Of a stretch of 33,751 nucleotides of DNA, positions 23,552 to 30,768 are shown one piece after another. The notes under the pieces were generated by a model, which was given only the letters and a program-made list of their open reading frames with translations, was not told the origin of the DNA and did not search any database. The first letter of the stretch is position 1. Every line of letters begins with the position of its first letter. The translations under genes and the position numbers were made by a program. This DNA is from a virus: the IMG/VR virus record IMGVR_UViG_3300010151_000064, positions 1 to 33,751 of that record; one strand, given 5' to 3'.

Positions 23552-24430
23552 ATGAAAAGAGGATTTAAAATTTTTGAAAAAAGTATTACTAATAGAAATA
23601 AAAGTGAAGCGTTTAGCAAATATCTTACTGATATATCTAAAATACAGTTGTTTGATTCAAATGAAGACGAACTAAAGTGCGCATTTAAAGCTAAGAATGG
23701 TAACGTCAATGCGTTAAATGAACTTGTACGTAGAAATCTTAGGTTTGTTGTTAGTGTTGCTAAACAATATGAAGCTTATGATGCACCAATTGAGGATTTA
23801 GTTAATCAAGGTAATATGGGGTTATGTGAAGCTGCCACAAAATTTAACCCAGAAACTGGTTTTAAGTTTATTTCTTATGCTGTTTGGTATGTAAGAAAGG
23901 AAATGCTTTTATATTTAAAAGAGTTTTCAAGACAAATAAGATTACCACAAAACAGATTTTCTGAATTAAGTAAATTTAATCGTGAAATTGATAATTTAAC
24001 ACAAAATCTGGAGCGCAAACCAGATATTTTAGACATGTATGGTGTGTTACCAAACTGCAAAGATTCTCAAGTTGAAATTATCTCAAATCTGTCAAACATG
24101 AGGGTGTCTTCATTAGACAAACCATTAGTCAACGAGCGAGGTAGTTCCACAGTTGGTGATATGTTATCATCAGAATCAGAATCAACAGATTCTATGTTTG
24201 TTAATGAAAAAAATAAACAACTAATTAAAGGTATATTATCAAAACTAAAACCAAGAGAATCATTTATTATAATAAATTTATTTGGTTTGAATTGCCCCCA
24301 AAAAACATTGTCTGATGTGGCCAAAGAACTTAATTTAAGTAGTGAAGCAATTAGACTCATTAAACGAAAGACTCTTATTAAATTAAAAAAAGTGTGTAGT
24401 GATTCGGGGGTGAAATATTTTATGTTTTAA
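23552..24430 (+). CDS. Sigma-70 family RNA polymerase sigma factor
   Basis: 292 residues. Region 2 is well preserved: LVRRNLRFVVSVAKQYEAYD, IEDLVNQGNMGLCEAATKF and FISYAVWYVRKEML (promoter melting and -10 recognition). Region 3 is followed by region 4 with an HTH (LSDVAKELNLSSEAIRLIKR). Region 1.1 is missing. The FISYAVWYVRKEM block shows RpoD-like character, so it could redirect host polymerase to phage promoters of the TAnnTTTG type or to a variant of it. It probably shares a transcript with the glucosaminidase and ends at the 16-bp hairpin 24431-24466. Confidence 0.93.
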   Translation: MKRGFKIFEKSITNRNKSEAFSKYLTDISKIQLFDSNEDELKCAFKAKNGNVNALNELVRRNLRFVVSVAKQYEAYDAPIEDLVNQGNMGLCEAATKFNPETGFKFISYAVWYVRKEMLLYLKEFSRQIRLPQNRFSELSKFNREIDNLTQNLERKPDILDMYGVLPNCKDSQVEIISNLSNMRVSSLDKPLVNERGSSTVGDMLSSESESTDSMFVNEKNKQLIKGILSKLKPRESFIIINLFGLNCPQKTLSDVAKELNLSSEAIRLIKRKTLIKLKKVCSDSGVKYFMF

Positions 24431-24466
24431 TATATAAACTAATAAAGTGTTTTATTAGTTTATATA
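24431..24466 (+). terminator. Perfect 16-bp hairpin after the sigma gene
   Basis: The arms 24431-24446 and 24451-24466 are perfectly complementary with a GTGT loop. There is no T-run on either side, so it could be a bidirectional terminator, an RNA-stabilising end or a dyad DNA-binding site. Its first base directly follows the sigma stop codon. Confidence 0.55.
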
Positions 24467-24476
24467 CATATTTATT

Positions 24477-24516
24477 ATATGGGGTTGGTGGGTTAATTTA
24501 CTCAATAACCCCATAT
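24477..24516 (+). repeat. RNA-element P2 remnant in a 10-bp hairpin
   Basis: ATATGGGGTT pairs with AACCCCATAT. The inside, GTTGGTGGGTTAATTTACTC then AATAACC, matches the P2 segment of copy E at 22 of 27 positions. No GTTCAG loop or CTGAAC is present. It lies 34 bases before the gene at 24550. Confidence 0.5.
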
Positions 24517-24549
24517 AACATACCTTTAGGGTAATTAAATTAAAATATT

Positions 24550-24912
24550 GTGAAAAAAAACTTAATAAAAAAACTACTTAGAGAGGTGTTTATACCAGAA
24601 GCGGCCACTGCAAAACAAAAACCAAGAAAGAAAAGTGATACCAACACAGGTGGTACCCCCCGTAAAAAAAAGAAAAAGAAAATAGACACATATCCAGATG
24701 TTAGACGGGCAATGAATAAAAAACTAAACCCAACAGCACCCACCCAAGTTGGTCTTATGAAATCAATTGGTATTACAGATGATAAAAAGGGTGTAAATAG
24801 AGCATTATTCAATAAAAAACTACGTAGAACGAAAAACCCAGATAGCGGTAGTATATATAAGTTTGATGAGGATGAATTAACTGGTGTTAGAAAAGCACTG
24901 GATATGATGTAA
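24550..24912 (+). CDS. Basic hypothetical protein, GTG start
   Basis: 120 residues from GTG 24550. The start KKNLIKKLLREVF matches the LxxLLRE-type beginnings seen in other small proteins here (24915; inside 13278). A disordered lysine-rich stretch (KKKKKKID) follows, then a folded C-terminal half (KLRRTKNPDSGSIYKF). A nucleic-acid-binding or virion-internal role is possible; none is shown. Confidence 0.65.
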   Translation: MKKNLIKKLLREVFIPEAATAKQKPRKKSDTNTGGTPRKKKKKKIDTYPDVRRAMNKKLNPTAPTQVGLMKSIGITDDKKGVNRALFNKKLRRTKNPDSGSIYKFDEDELTGVRKALDMM

Positions 24913-24914
24913 CT

Positions 24915-25037
24915 ATGAAACACTATATAAAACAAAAACCTAGAGAATCTCTTTTAAATGAAGATGGTGATATTAAACAATCAATTATATCTTTATTAAA
25001 ATCTGGAGATGAAGATAATATTGAATTATTTGTTTAA
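24915..25037 (+). CDS. Small hypothetical protein (40 residues)
   Basis: ATG 24915, two bases after the previous stop, to TAA 25035-25037. MKHYIKQKPRESLLNEDGDI at the start resembles the neighbouring gene's KLLRE start. Acidic helical tail. Position and composition support it. Confidence 0.5.
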   Translation: MKHYIKQKPRESLLNEDGDIKQSIISLLKSGDEDNIELFV

Positions 25038-25040
25038 TAA

Positions 25041-25072
25041 TTTGTTTTTTTAAAACATTTTTTATATATTTG
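25041..25072 (+). promoter_or_regulatory. Bacteroidetes-type promoter
   Basis: TTTG (25041-25044), 20 bases, TATATTTG (25065-25072), upstream of the gene at 25114. Confidence 0.7.
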
Positions 25073-25113
25073 ATTTATGATAAAAAATTAATTAACAAAA
25101 AAAATAATAACTT

Positions 25114-25326
25114 ATGTTGAAATACAAATTAAAAAACCGAGCATTAGAAAAAGACCTAAAAGATATCCTATCCAACAACCTAGATATCACAAAGGGTGGT
25201 GTTAGTGGCAACTCAATTGAACTTATTGATGGCAACTCCTATGTTTCATATCCATATTATGATAGAGAACAAGATAGGGATTTTGATTTTAACGAGGTAA
25301 ACAATTTCATAAACAAAAATAAATAA
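25114..25326 (+). CDS. Small hypothetical protein
   Basis: 70 residues. Basic first helix (KYKLKNRALEKDLKDILSNN), then a Tyr-rich acidic second half (YVSYPYYDREQDRDFDF). No domain recognised; five bases before the next gene. Confidence 0.6.
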   Translation: MLKYKLKNRALEKDLKDILSNNLDITKGGVSGNSIELIDGNSYVSYPYYDREQDRDFDFNEVNNFINKNK

Positions 25327-25331
25327 ATAAA

Positions 25332-25772
25332 ATGTCAACAAAAACAATTTTTGAATACCGAAATAATATCCAAAAATTCGCAAATAAACATAAGATACTA
25401 TTTGAGGATGAAGGTGAATGTGGTTTTGGTAGAGAATGTGTTGGGCTACATAGGGGTGGTAATTATATTGCATTCAACCCTAATTCACAAGCTGAAAATA
25501 CACGTGGTGAACCAATTGATGAGTTTTATGATAATAGATTTTATGACATTCAACCATCACTTGCTTATCATAAGCATGATTGTTTAGCTGTCTTAGGTAG
25601 AGGTGATGAATCTATCATTCAATTATCAAACTGGGTTGATGAATTAAAGAAATTAAATGTTAGTATTGAAGAATATGAAACTGGTGCAACTGGTTTTCAA
25701 GCTATCATTAGTGGGTATAGTTCTTATGCAGTAAAAACACCAAAAAAAGAAATAAATAATTATGAAGGTTAA
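25332..25772 (+). CDS. Conserved hypothetical protein
   Basis: 146 residues. Notable strings: ECGFGRECVGLHRGGNYIAF, AYHKHDCLAVLG and IEEYETGATGFQAIISG. The Cys/His content might bind a metal but no standard pattern appears. Similar proteins seem to occur in bacteria and phages; function unknown. Overlaps the next start by 11 bases. Confidence 0.65.
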   Translation: MSTKTIFEYRNNIQKFANKHKILFEDEGECGFGRECVGLHRGGNYIAFNPNSQAENTRGEPIDEFYDNRFYDIQPSLAYHKHDCLAVLGRGDESIIQLSNWVDELKKLNVSIEEYETGATGFQAIISGYSSYAVKTPKKEINNYEG

Positions 25773-26367
25773 TATTTTTATTATTATATTGGTTTCTTGG
25801 GTATTACTTGGTCAAACAAATACCCCCCAAAAAATGAATTCTTCTGATAATGGAAAGGTTATTGAGATAACCATTGAAGATGATATTAATTGGGAAACTT
25901 ATTGCAAACGAGCCGATACTTATTTAAGTAGAAATTGTTTTAAACAATCTCCAATAACTGGATTTATGCTTTCAGATTGTGCTAGAGAAACATATGACTC
26001 ATATGGGGTTTTTATTCCAGTTGAATTTGTATTAGCACAAGCACAATTTGAAAGTGGTATGGGGTTAAAAGGTAGGAGTCCAAAAAACAACCCATGCAAC
26101 TTGGGTGAGTATTCTAATAAAACAGTATTAAGATACAAATCCACAAAGGATGGGATGTTAGCATATTATAAACTTATTGCGATAAAATATTTAGATTGTG
26201 GTAGAAAAACCATATCTGATTTATTTTCAAATAAATTTAAAAATGTTAGTGGTTATAAATATGCCGCAAGTAATACCTATGGCAACAGAATGAAAAAACA
26301 ATATGAGTTTATTGTCAAATGGATTGATACTAAATACTATAATAATTATAATACTAAATTAAAATGA
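25762..26367 (+). CDS. Secreted glucosaminidase-like cell wall hydrolase
   Basis: 201 residues. N-terminal signal peptide (MKVNIFIIILVSWVLLGQ). The catalytic region has FVLAQAQFESGMG, with Glu in the position of the GH73 acid, then NPCNLGEYSN, KDGMLAYYKLI and a C-terminal GYKYAASNTYGNRM. It is shorter than the 22709 enzyme and diverged. It is expected in the periplasm, cutting peptidoglycan glycan strands. The stop overlaps the next gene (26364). Confidence 0.75.
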   Translation: MKVNIFIIILVSWVLLGQTNTPQKMNSSDNGKVIEITIEDDINWETYCKRADTYLSRNCFKQSPITGFMLSDCARETYDSYGVFIPVEFVLAQAQFESGMGLKGRSPKNNPCNLGEYSNKTVLRYKSTKDGMLAYYKLIAIKYLDCGRKTISDLFSNKFKNVSGYKYAASNTYGNRMKKQYEFIVKWIDTKYYNNYNTKLK

Positions 26368-26582
26368 AAATGAAAAAATTATTTATTACACTTACCATTA
26401 TCATGTTGGGGTTTATGGTACTTCAATCTTGTGATAATATTGACCCACAATTTAATCACATCTCCCCAGACATTGACCATATCCACAGGTCTGGGATTGA
26501 TACTTCAACAACAAATATTGACACATTAACAACAAATATTGACACATTAACAACAAATATTGACACATTAACAACAAAATAA
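26364..26582 (+). CDS. Small lipoprotein with TNIDTLT repeats
   Basis: 72 residues. Basic start, hydrophobic stretch and lipobox (LGFMVLQSC, Cys at about 23) predict lipid attachment. The C-terminal part is three TNIDTLT units encoded by perfect 21-base repeats. Together with the secreted hydrolase it overlaps, it could act in lysis as an outer-membrane (spanin-like) component or in surface exclusion; this is inference. Confidence 0.65.
   Translation: MKMKKLFITLTIIMLGFMVLQSCDNIDPQFNHISPDIDHIHRSGIDTSTTNIDTLTTNIDTLTTNIDTLTTK
26508..26570 (+). repeat. Three perfect 21-base repeats
   Basis: The 21-base unit starting ACAACAAATATTGACACATT occurs at 26508, 26529 and 26550, with a partial fourth copy. 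In frame, each unit adds seven residues to the lipoprotein. Confidence 0.88.
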
Positions 26583-26587
26583 AAAAC

Positions 26588-27589
26588 ATGAACAAATTAA
26601 TCGCAGAAGAAGCCATAAGAATGGTTAAAAACACATTTCTTTATAAACTATGTGACGAATTAAATTTAAGTGTTGTATCTGCACCAGTAGTGGTACTTAA
26701 AGGTACTGGCATCAATGATGACCTAAATGGTCTAGAAAGGGCTGTAGGTTTCCCAATTAAGGATATGGGTGAACAAAGGGCTGAAGTAGTACATTCTTTG
26801 GCAAAATGGAAACGTCTAAGACTTAAAGAATATGATATCGAAGAAGGTGATGGTATCGTTACTGATATGAGAGCACTTCGACCAGATGAAGAAATGTCAA
26901 AAATCCATTCAATTTCTGTTGACCAATTTGATTGGGAAAAACATATATCTGAAAAAGATAGGAATCTTAACACCCTAAAAGGCACTGTTAATAAAATTTA
27001 TAATGCTATTAAGTATACATATCAAACATCATTAATTAATGGTTGGACAGAGGATTCGCTATTACTTCCAGATAATATTACATTTGTACATACTGAAGAG
27101 TTAATAAAAGAATTCCCTAACTTAACACCCAAAGAAAGAGAGAACGCAATAGTTCAAAGGTATGGTTCAGTATTTCTTATTGGTATTGGTGGTGAATTAT
27201 CTAATGGTGTTAAACATGATGGTAGAGCCCCAGACTATGACGATTGGTCAACTCCAACAGGTGATGGTCTAAAAGGGTTAAATGGTGATATACTTATTTG
27301 GAACCCAGCTTTGGGTACTTCATTTGAAATATCTTCTATGGGTATAAGAGTTGATAAAACTGCATTACTTAGACAATTAGAAATAGAAGGTTGTCTAGAT
27401 AGAAAAAACTTATATTTCCATAATGAATTGTTAGAGGGTAGATTACCACAAAGTATTGGTGGTGGTATTGGTCAATCAAGATTAGCTATGCTTATTTTAC
27501 AAAAGAAACACATTGGTGAAGTACAAGTAAGTATATGGTCAGACGATGTGATTGAATCTGCAAAAGAAATGGGTATAGAATTACTCTAA
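26588..27589 (+). CDS. asnA: Aspartate-ammonia ligase (asparagine synthetase A)
   Basis: 333 residues, near the normal length of AsnA (about 330), and alignable by eye from end to end: VVLKGTGINDDLNGLERAVG, VHSLAKWKR, GIVTDMRALRPDEEM, DQFDWEKHI, and the C-terminal synthetase-like NGDILIWNPALGTSFEISSM and LPQSIGGGIGQSRLAMLIL. It makes asparagine from aspartate, ammonia and ATP. As a phage enzyme it would raise asparagine supply for the Asn-rich phage proteins. It is followed by RNA element E and the tRNA. Confidence 0.95.
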   Translation: MNKLIAEEAIRMVKNTFLYKLCDELNLSVVSAPVVVLKGTGINDDLNGLERAVGFPIKDMGEQRAEVVHSLAKWKRLRLKEYDIEEGDGIVTDMRALRPDEEMSKIHSISVDQFDWEKHISEKDRNLNTLKGTVNKIYNAIKYTYQTSLINGWTEDSLLLPDNITFVHTEELIKEFPNLTPKERENAIVQRYGSVFLIGIGGELSNGVKHDGRAPDYDDWSTPTGDGLKGLNGDILIWNPALGTSFEISSMGIRVDKTALLRQLEIEGCLDRKNLYFHNELLEGRLPQSIGGGIGQSRLAMLILQKKHIGEVQVSIWSDDVIESAKEMGIELL

Positions 27590-27605
27590 AATTAATTAAT
27601 ATTTT

Positions 27606-27675
27606 GGGTAGGTTCAGCTGCCCTAGGTTGAGGGATTAATCCACTCAATAACCAATTATATACTAAGGACTGAAC
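27606..27675 (+). ncRNA. Pseudoknot RNA element, copy E
   Basis: P1 GGGTAG (27606-27611) with CTGCCC (27618-27623), where A-T replaces the T-A of copy C. Loop GTTCAG (27612-27617) is complementary to CTGAAC (27670-27675). P2 GTTGAG (27627-27632) with CTCAAT (27644-27649), inner GGATTAATCC. The linker is shorter, so CTGAAC is 64 bases from P1 start. It begins 16 bases after the asnA stop; no promoter is evident, so it may be cut from the asnA transcript. Confidence 0.75.
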
Positions 27676-27741
27676 TTATCAATGGTGGTTTTGTTGTGGC
27701 ATATAAGAAGGACTGAACTATGGGGTTCTACACCCTTGAAA
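27670..27741 (+). CRISPR. CRISPR-like unit E: CTGAAC repeat, spacer, 20-base repeat, second spacer
   Basis: After the CTGAAC of copy E come 23 bases starting TTATCAATGGTGG (27676-27698), then GCATATAAGAAGGACTGAAC (27699-27718), identical in copy F. Further unique sequence follows (27719 onward). A third repeat is absent; only ATATAAGAA reappears at 27751. Repeat and spacer sizes equal those at 33564-33606. No cas gene lies beside this copy. Conventional CRISPR arrays have longer repeats and more units, so this is called only as CRISPR-like. Confidence 0.4.
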
Positions 27742-27838
27742 AAGAATACTATATAAGAAAAGAAAAGGTTGTCGTGGGAAGGGTGCATGGTATGGTAGTA
27801 GAAATCTAAGCCTACACACAACAACATACAGTAAAAAT
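27719..27838 (+). other. Unassigned stretch between array E and tRNA
   Basis: 120 bases with no credible gene. CACCCTT (27731-27737) is complementary to AAGGGTG (27779-27785). TGCATGGTA at 27784 repeats the first bases of the tRNA (27839), which hints at tRNA debris or mispaired duplication. TAGAAATCTA forms a small hairpin. Possibly the 3' part of an RNA made from element E. Confidence 0.35.
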
Positions 27839-27911
27839 TGCATGGTAGAGCAGTGGTCAGCTCATGAGTCTCATAATCTCAAGGTCGAAGGTTCGAATCC
27901 TTCCCATGCTT
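27839..27911 (+). tRNA. tRNA with CAT anticodon (Met, or Ile with modified C)
   Basis: Cloverleaf: acceptor GCATGG (27840-27845)/CCATGC (27904-27909), D stem GAGC/GCTC, anticodon loop CTCATAA with CAT at 27872-27874, five-base variable loop, T stem GAAGG/CCTTC with loop TTCGAAT. CCA is not encoded. The first acceptor pair is T-T, and the anticodon stem has a T-T at its inner pair. The anticodon stem lacks the three G-C pairs of initiator tRNA, so elongator Met or Ile(CAU) is more likely. Confidence 0.88.
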
Positions 27912-27932
27912 CTAATCAAATTAATTTAAACT

Positions 27933-28169
27933 ATGTCAAAAATTAAACATCCAGATTATTATAATAATGGTATTGAAATGTGGGATTATGCTCATTCACA
28001 TAACCTAAGTTTCTATGAAGGTAATATTATAAAATATGTTACAAGATGGAAATATAAGAATGGGGTTGAAGACCTTAAAAAAGCCAAAGAATATTTGGAT
28101 AAATTAATAGAATTAGAGACAAAAAACCCCAAAAAACAAATAAAATCTATTAGATGTTTAATAACATAA
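27933..28169 (+). CDS. DUF3310 family phage protein
   Basis: 78 residues: HPDYYNNGIEMWDYAHSHNL, then YEGNIIKYVTRWKYKNGVED and LKKAKEYLDKLIEL. This is the complete signature of DUF3310, a small helical family widespread in phages and often named nucleotide-kinase-like; its activity is unknown. Overlaps the next gene by 16 bases. Confidence 0.88.
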   Translation: MSKIKHPDYYNNGIEMWDYAHSHNLSFYEGNIIKYVTRWKYKNGVEDLKKAKEYLDKLIELETKNPKKQIKSIRCLIT

Positions 28170-28426
28170 ATAAAAAGGGTGTTTATATTAGTGATGTTGC
28201 CCACCCCAAAAACGATAAAAATCAAAAACATGGGTATGTTAAACATATTTGGTGTGGTCATTTACTTTTGGAGGGTAATTATACTAACGGGAAAAGAGAT
28301 GGTGTGTTCATTGATTATTATTGGAATGGTAACCCTTATAGGGTTGTTCGATACACACTTGGCAAAAAACACCCCTATTATATAGAATACGATAAACATA
28401 AGATAAAAAAATGTTTTCACATATGA
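28154..28426 (+). CDS. MORN-like repeat protein
   Basis: 90 residues. KHGYVKHIWCGHLLLEGNYT and NGKRDGVFIDYYWNGNPYRV resemble MORN variants (G-x-W/Y-x-x-Y-x-x-G). Such beta-hairpin repeats mediate protein or lipid contact. Starts inside the DUF3310 gene and overlaps the next gene by ATGA, so three genes are co-translated. Confidence 0.65.
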   Translation: MFNNINKKGVYISDVAHPKNDKNQKHGYVKHIWCGHLLLEGNYTNGKRDGVFIDYYWNGNPYRVVRYTLGKKHPYYIEYDKHKIKKCFHI

Positions 28427-28602
28427 AAAAGAATCAATTAGACAAACAAGGGAATCAAGATGGATATTGGTCATCGACTTTTTTTCTTACCCAATCAACC
28501 TTCAAGGGTCATTATAAAAGTGGTGTAGCAGTAAATTATTGGGAATGGGTGTGTTATAATGAAACAAACACGGATATTCTAAAACAATTTTACATTATAT
28601 AA
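28423..28602 (+). CDS. Second MORN-like small protein
   Basis: 59 residues from ATG 28423 (an ATG at 28411 is in frame). KQGNQDGYWSSTFFLTQSTF and KGHYKSGVAVNYWEWV repeat the pattern of the preceding protein, suggesting duplication and divergence. A similar short gene lies at 33332. Confidence 0.6.
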   Translation: MKKNQLDKQGNQDGYWSSTFFLTQSTFKGHYKSGVAVNYWEWVCYNETNTDILKQFYII

Positions 28603-28614
28603 AACAATATAAAG

Positions 28615-28815
28615 ATGGGTAAAGAAATAGAACAACTAAAAGATAAGTTCGGTAATGTGATAAAGGAAGGTCACTGGGTAAATGTGCAAGGTATTATTGA
28701 AAAAATCGCCAAAAATGAGGCTGGTGCGCTATATTTTTACCCATATAATAAAAAAGAACTTGTTTCTGCATATTTACCTAATGATATAAAGATATTAGAA
28801 CATCAAAAAAAATAA
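28615..28815 (+). CDS. Conserved phage hypothetical protein
   Basis: 66 residues. LKDKFGNVIKEGHWVNVQGI suggests an SH3-like beta barrel start (K-x-GDxV-type), followed by LYFYPYNKKELVSAYLPNDI. I recall close relatives from Bacteroidetes phages. Role unknown. Confidence 0.65.
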   Translation: MGKEIEQLKDKFGNVIKEGHWVNVQGIIEKIAKNEAGALYFYPYNKKELVSAYLPNDIKILEHQKK

Positions 28816-28818
28816 ATC

Positions 28819-28848
28819 AGTGTTTTGGTCTTAATAATTCAAAACACT
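28819..28848 (+). terminator. Hairpin before the GH18 gene
   Basis: AGTGTTTTG (28819-28827) is a perfect complement of CAAAACACT (28840-28848), with a 12-base loop. No T-run follows. It may be an attenuator or an mRNA end between two genes. Confidence 0.45.
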
Positions 28849-28872
28849 ATATAAGAAGAGTATATATGAATT

Positions 28873-30648
28873 ATGACCGAACATCAGATTAAATCTACAA
28901 TAGTATTTTTAATATTTTTTTTATTAAAAACCCTAACATTTTCTCAAATTTCCATACATGAGGAACAACTAAATTACTATAATAACTTAGGTGAATTAAC
29001 AGACCATCAATATGACAAGTTAAATGGGTATTCAAATACGCAAACTAACACAAATAGGTCAACTTGTAATTTAAATAAAATTGTTTTTGGTTGGCACCCC
29101 TATTGGGTTGGTAGTGCTTATTTAAATTATGATTGGAATTTATTGTCAGATTTTAGTTATTTTTCTTATGAAGTAAACCCATCTACTGGTAATGCTAACA
29201 CAACACATAATTGGTCTACAGCTAACGCAGTCGATAGTGCATTAGCAAATGGTGTTAGAGTTAATCTCTGTGTTACCCTATTTTCAAATCATACTACGTT
29301 TTTTAGTAGCCCCCTAACACAACAAACATTAATCACCAATTTAATTAGTTTAGTCCAAAGTAGAGGTGCACATGGTGTAAATATAGATTTTGAATCCATG
29401 TCAAGCTCACATAAAACGGATTTCACTAATTTTATGATTAATTTATCTAATCAAATGCATGCCGCAATACCTGGTTCTCAAGTAAGCGTTGCGATATATG
29501 CTGTTGATTGGAATAATTTATATGATGTTGCTACGTTAGCACCCTATGTCGATTTATTTGTTATGATGGGTTATGGATATTATTGGACAAATAGTTCAAC
29601 GGCAGGGCCAACCGACCCATTATACCATTATATATCAAATAGTTACAAATATAGCCTCTCTCGCTCAATAACTTATTATTTGGACAAAGGATTGCCTGCC
29701 GACCAATTTGTTATCGGATTACCCTATTATAGTAGAGATTGGCCAGTATCTAGTGGAACAATACCTTCCCCGACCACTGGTGCTGGGAGTGCTAAAACTT
29801 ATGCACAAATAAGAAACAATAGTAATGGGTATTATAATAATAAAATATGGCATAACCCAAGCAAAACACCATATTATACATATGTGGACGGCACTAACAT
29901 CAGACAATGTTTTGCGATAGATGATGAGAGTTTTTCTGAGAGATTAAAAGTGATACGAAGACGAGGTTTAGCTGGAATGGGTATTTGGGCATTAGGATAT
30001 GACAATGGTTATTCTAATTTATGGGATGGTATTGAAAATGAGTTTACAGATTGTTTAAGTGAACCTTGTAGTGATACCCTTTATGATATGGGGGGTGAAG
30101 AACGTAATTACTATGATAGAGAAAATTATATTTATACTATTAGTGGTACAATAGGTGGTACAATTGATTTGGATTTTAAATCGTTTGATGTGGAACTAAA
30201 TTATGATTATCTAAGATTATATGATGGTATAGATACATCGTCACCGTTAATTGGGGTGTATACTGGTATTAATAGTCCTGGTATTGTTAACGCTGGTAGT
30301 GATGTCACCTTTTGGTTTTATTCTGATGGTGCAACAACAAATCCTGGTTGGGAAGTTGTATATAACTGTAACATTCCAACACAAACCCCAGTTTTTAATA
30401 TAAACACATTTAAGTCTTACCCAAATCCTGTATATAATATGTTAAACTTTATGTGGGAAACACCAATTAATGAAATTGGTTCACTATATATTATAGATAA
30501 ATTAGGTTGTGTTTTATTAGAAAAAAAGGTTAATCTATATGAAGATTTAGTATTACAATTAGATTTGGGGTTTTTAGTCAGCGGAATTTATACATATCAA
30601 CTAAAAACAAAAAATGCTAAATGTGTGGGTGTTTTTAGGAAATATTAA
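28873..30648 (+). CDS. Secreted GH18 glycosidase with CUB-like and T9SS sorting domains
   Basis: 591 residues. Signal peptide at about 8-25 (FLIFFLLKTLTFSQ). GH18 domain at about 68-390: catalytic HGVNIDFES with Glu about 174, preceded by VRVNLCVTLF and followed by VDLFVMMGYGYYW and GMGIWALGYDN. At about 400-505 a CUB-like domain (YTISGTIGGTIDLDFKSFDV, YDYLRLYDGID). From about 512, FKSYPNPVYNMLNFMW ... GIYTYQLKTKN is a type A T9SS C-terminal sorting domain, which sends proteins across the outer membrane only in Bacteroidetes. Substrates may be chitin or peptidoglycan-like glycans. Possibly acquired from a host. Confidence 0.9.
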   Translation: MTEHQIKSTIVFLIFFLLKTLTFSQISIHEEQLNYYNNLGELTDHQYDKLNGYSNTQTNTNRSTCNLNKIVFGWHPYWVGSAYLNYDWNLLSDFSYFSYEVNPSTGNANTTHNWSTANAVDSALANGVRVNLCVTLFSNHTTFFSSPLTQQTLITNLISLVQSRGAHGVNIDFESMSSSHKTDFTNFMINLSNQMHAAIPGSQVSVAIYAVDWNNLYDVATLAPYVDLFVMMGYGYYWTNSSTAGPTDPLYHYISNSYKYSLSRSITYYLDKGLPADQFVIGLPYYSRDWPVSSGTIPSPTTGAGSAKTYAQIRNNSNGYYNNKIWHNPSKTPYYTYVDGTNIRQCFAIDDESFSERLKVIRRRGLAGMGIWALGYDNGYSNLWDGIENEFTDCLSEPCSDTLYDMGGEERNYYDRENYIYTISGTIGGTIDLDFKSFDVELNYDYLRLYDGIDTSSPLIGVYTGINSPGIVNAGSDVTFWFYSDGATTNPGWEVVYNCNIPTQTPVFNINTFKSYPNPVYNMLNFMWETPINEIGSLYIIDKLGCVLLEKKVNLYEDLVLQLDLGFLVSGIYTYQLKTKNAKCVGVFRKY

Positions 30649-30697
30649 ATGAAACAATACAAATTTTCTTAATTATTTTAAGATTATCTGTAAAAAT

Positions 30698-30728
30698 TTT
30701 GGTTTTTTAATTAAAAATTGTACCTTAG
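30698..30728 (+). promoter_or_regulatory. Probable promoter, variant -7
   Basis: TTTG (30698-30701), 19 bases, TACCTTAG (30721-30728), one base off TAnnTTTG. It precedes the gene at 30769. Confidence 0.45.
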
Positions 30729-30768
30729 AGGTATAAACTAATTCATAATATTAATTTAAAACAATCCA

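Noticed and set aside
24540-24935. Minus-strand membrane-protein-like frame
   Set aside because: Antisense to a lysine-rich gene: AAA codons read backwards give TTT (Phe). The poly-Phe stretch is not biological.
28849-28860. ATATAAGAAGAG before the GH18 gene as a third CRISPR-like repeat
   Set aside because: Only the AT-rich half matches; GGACTGAAC is missing, and such AT-rich matches occur by chance here.
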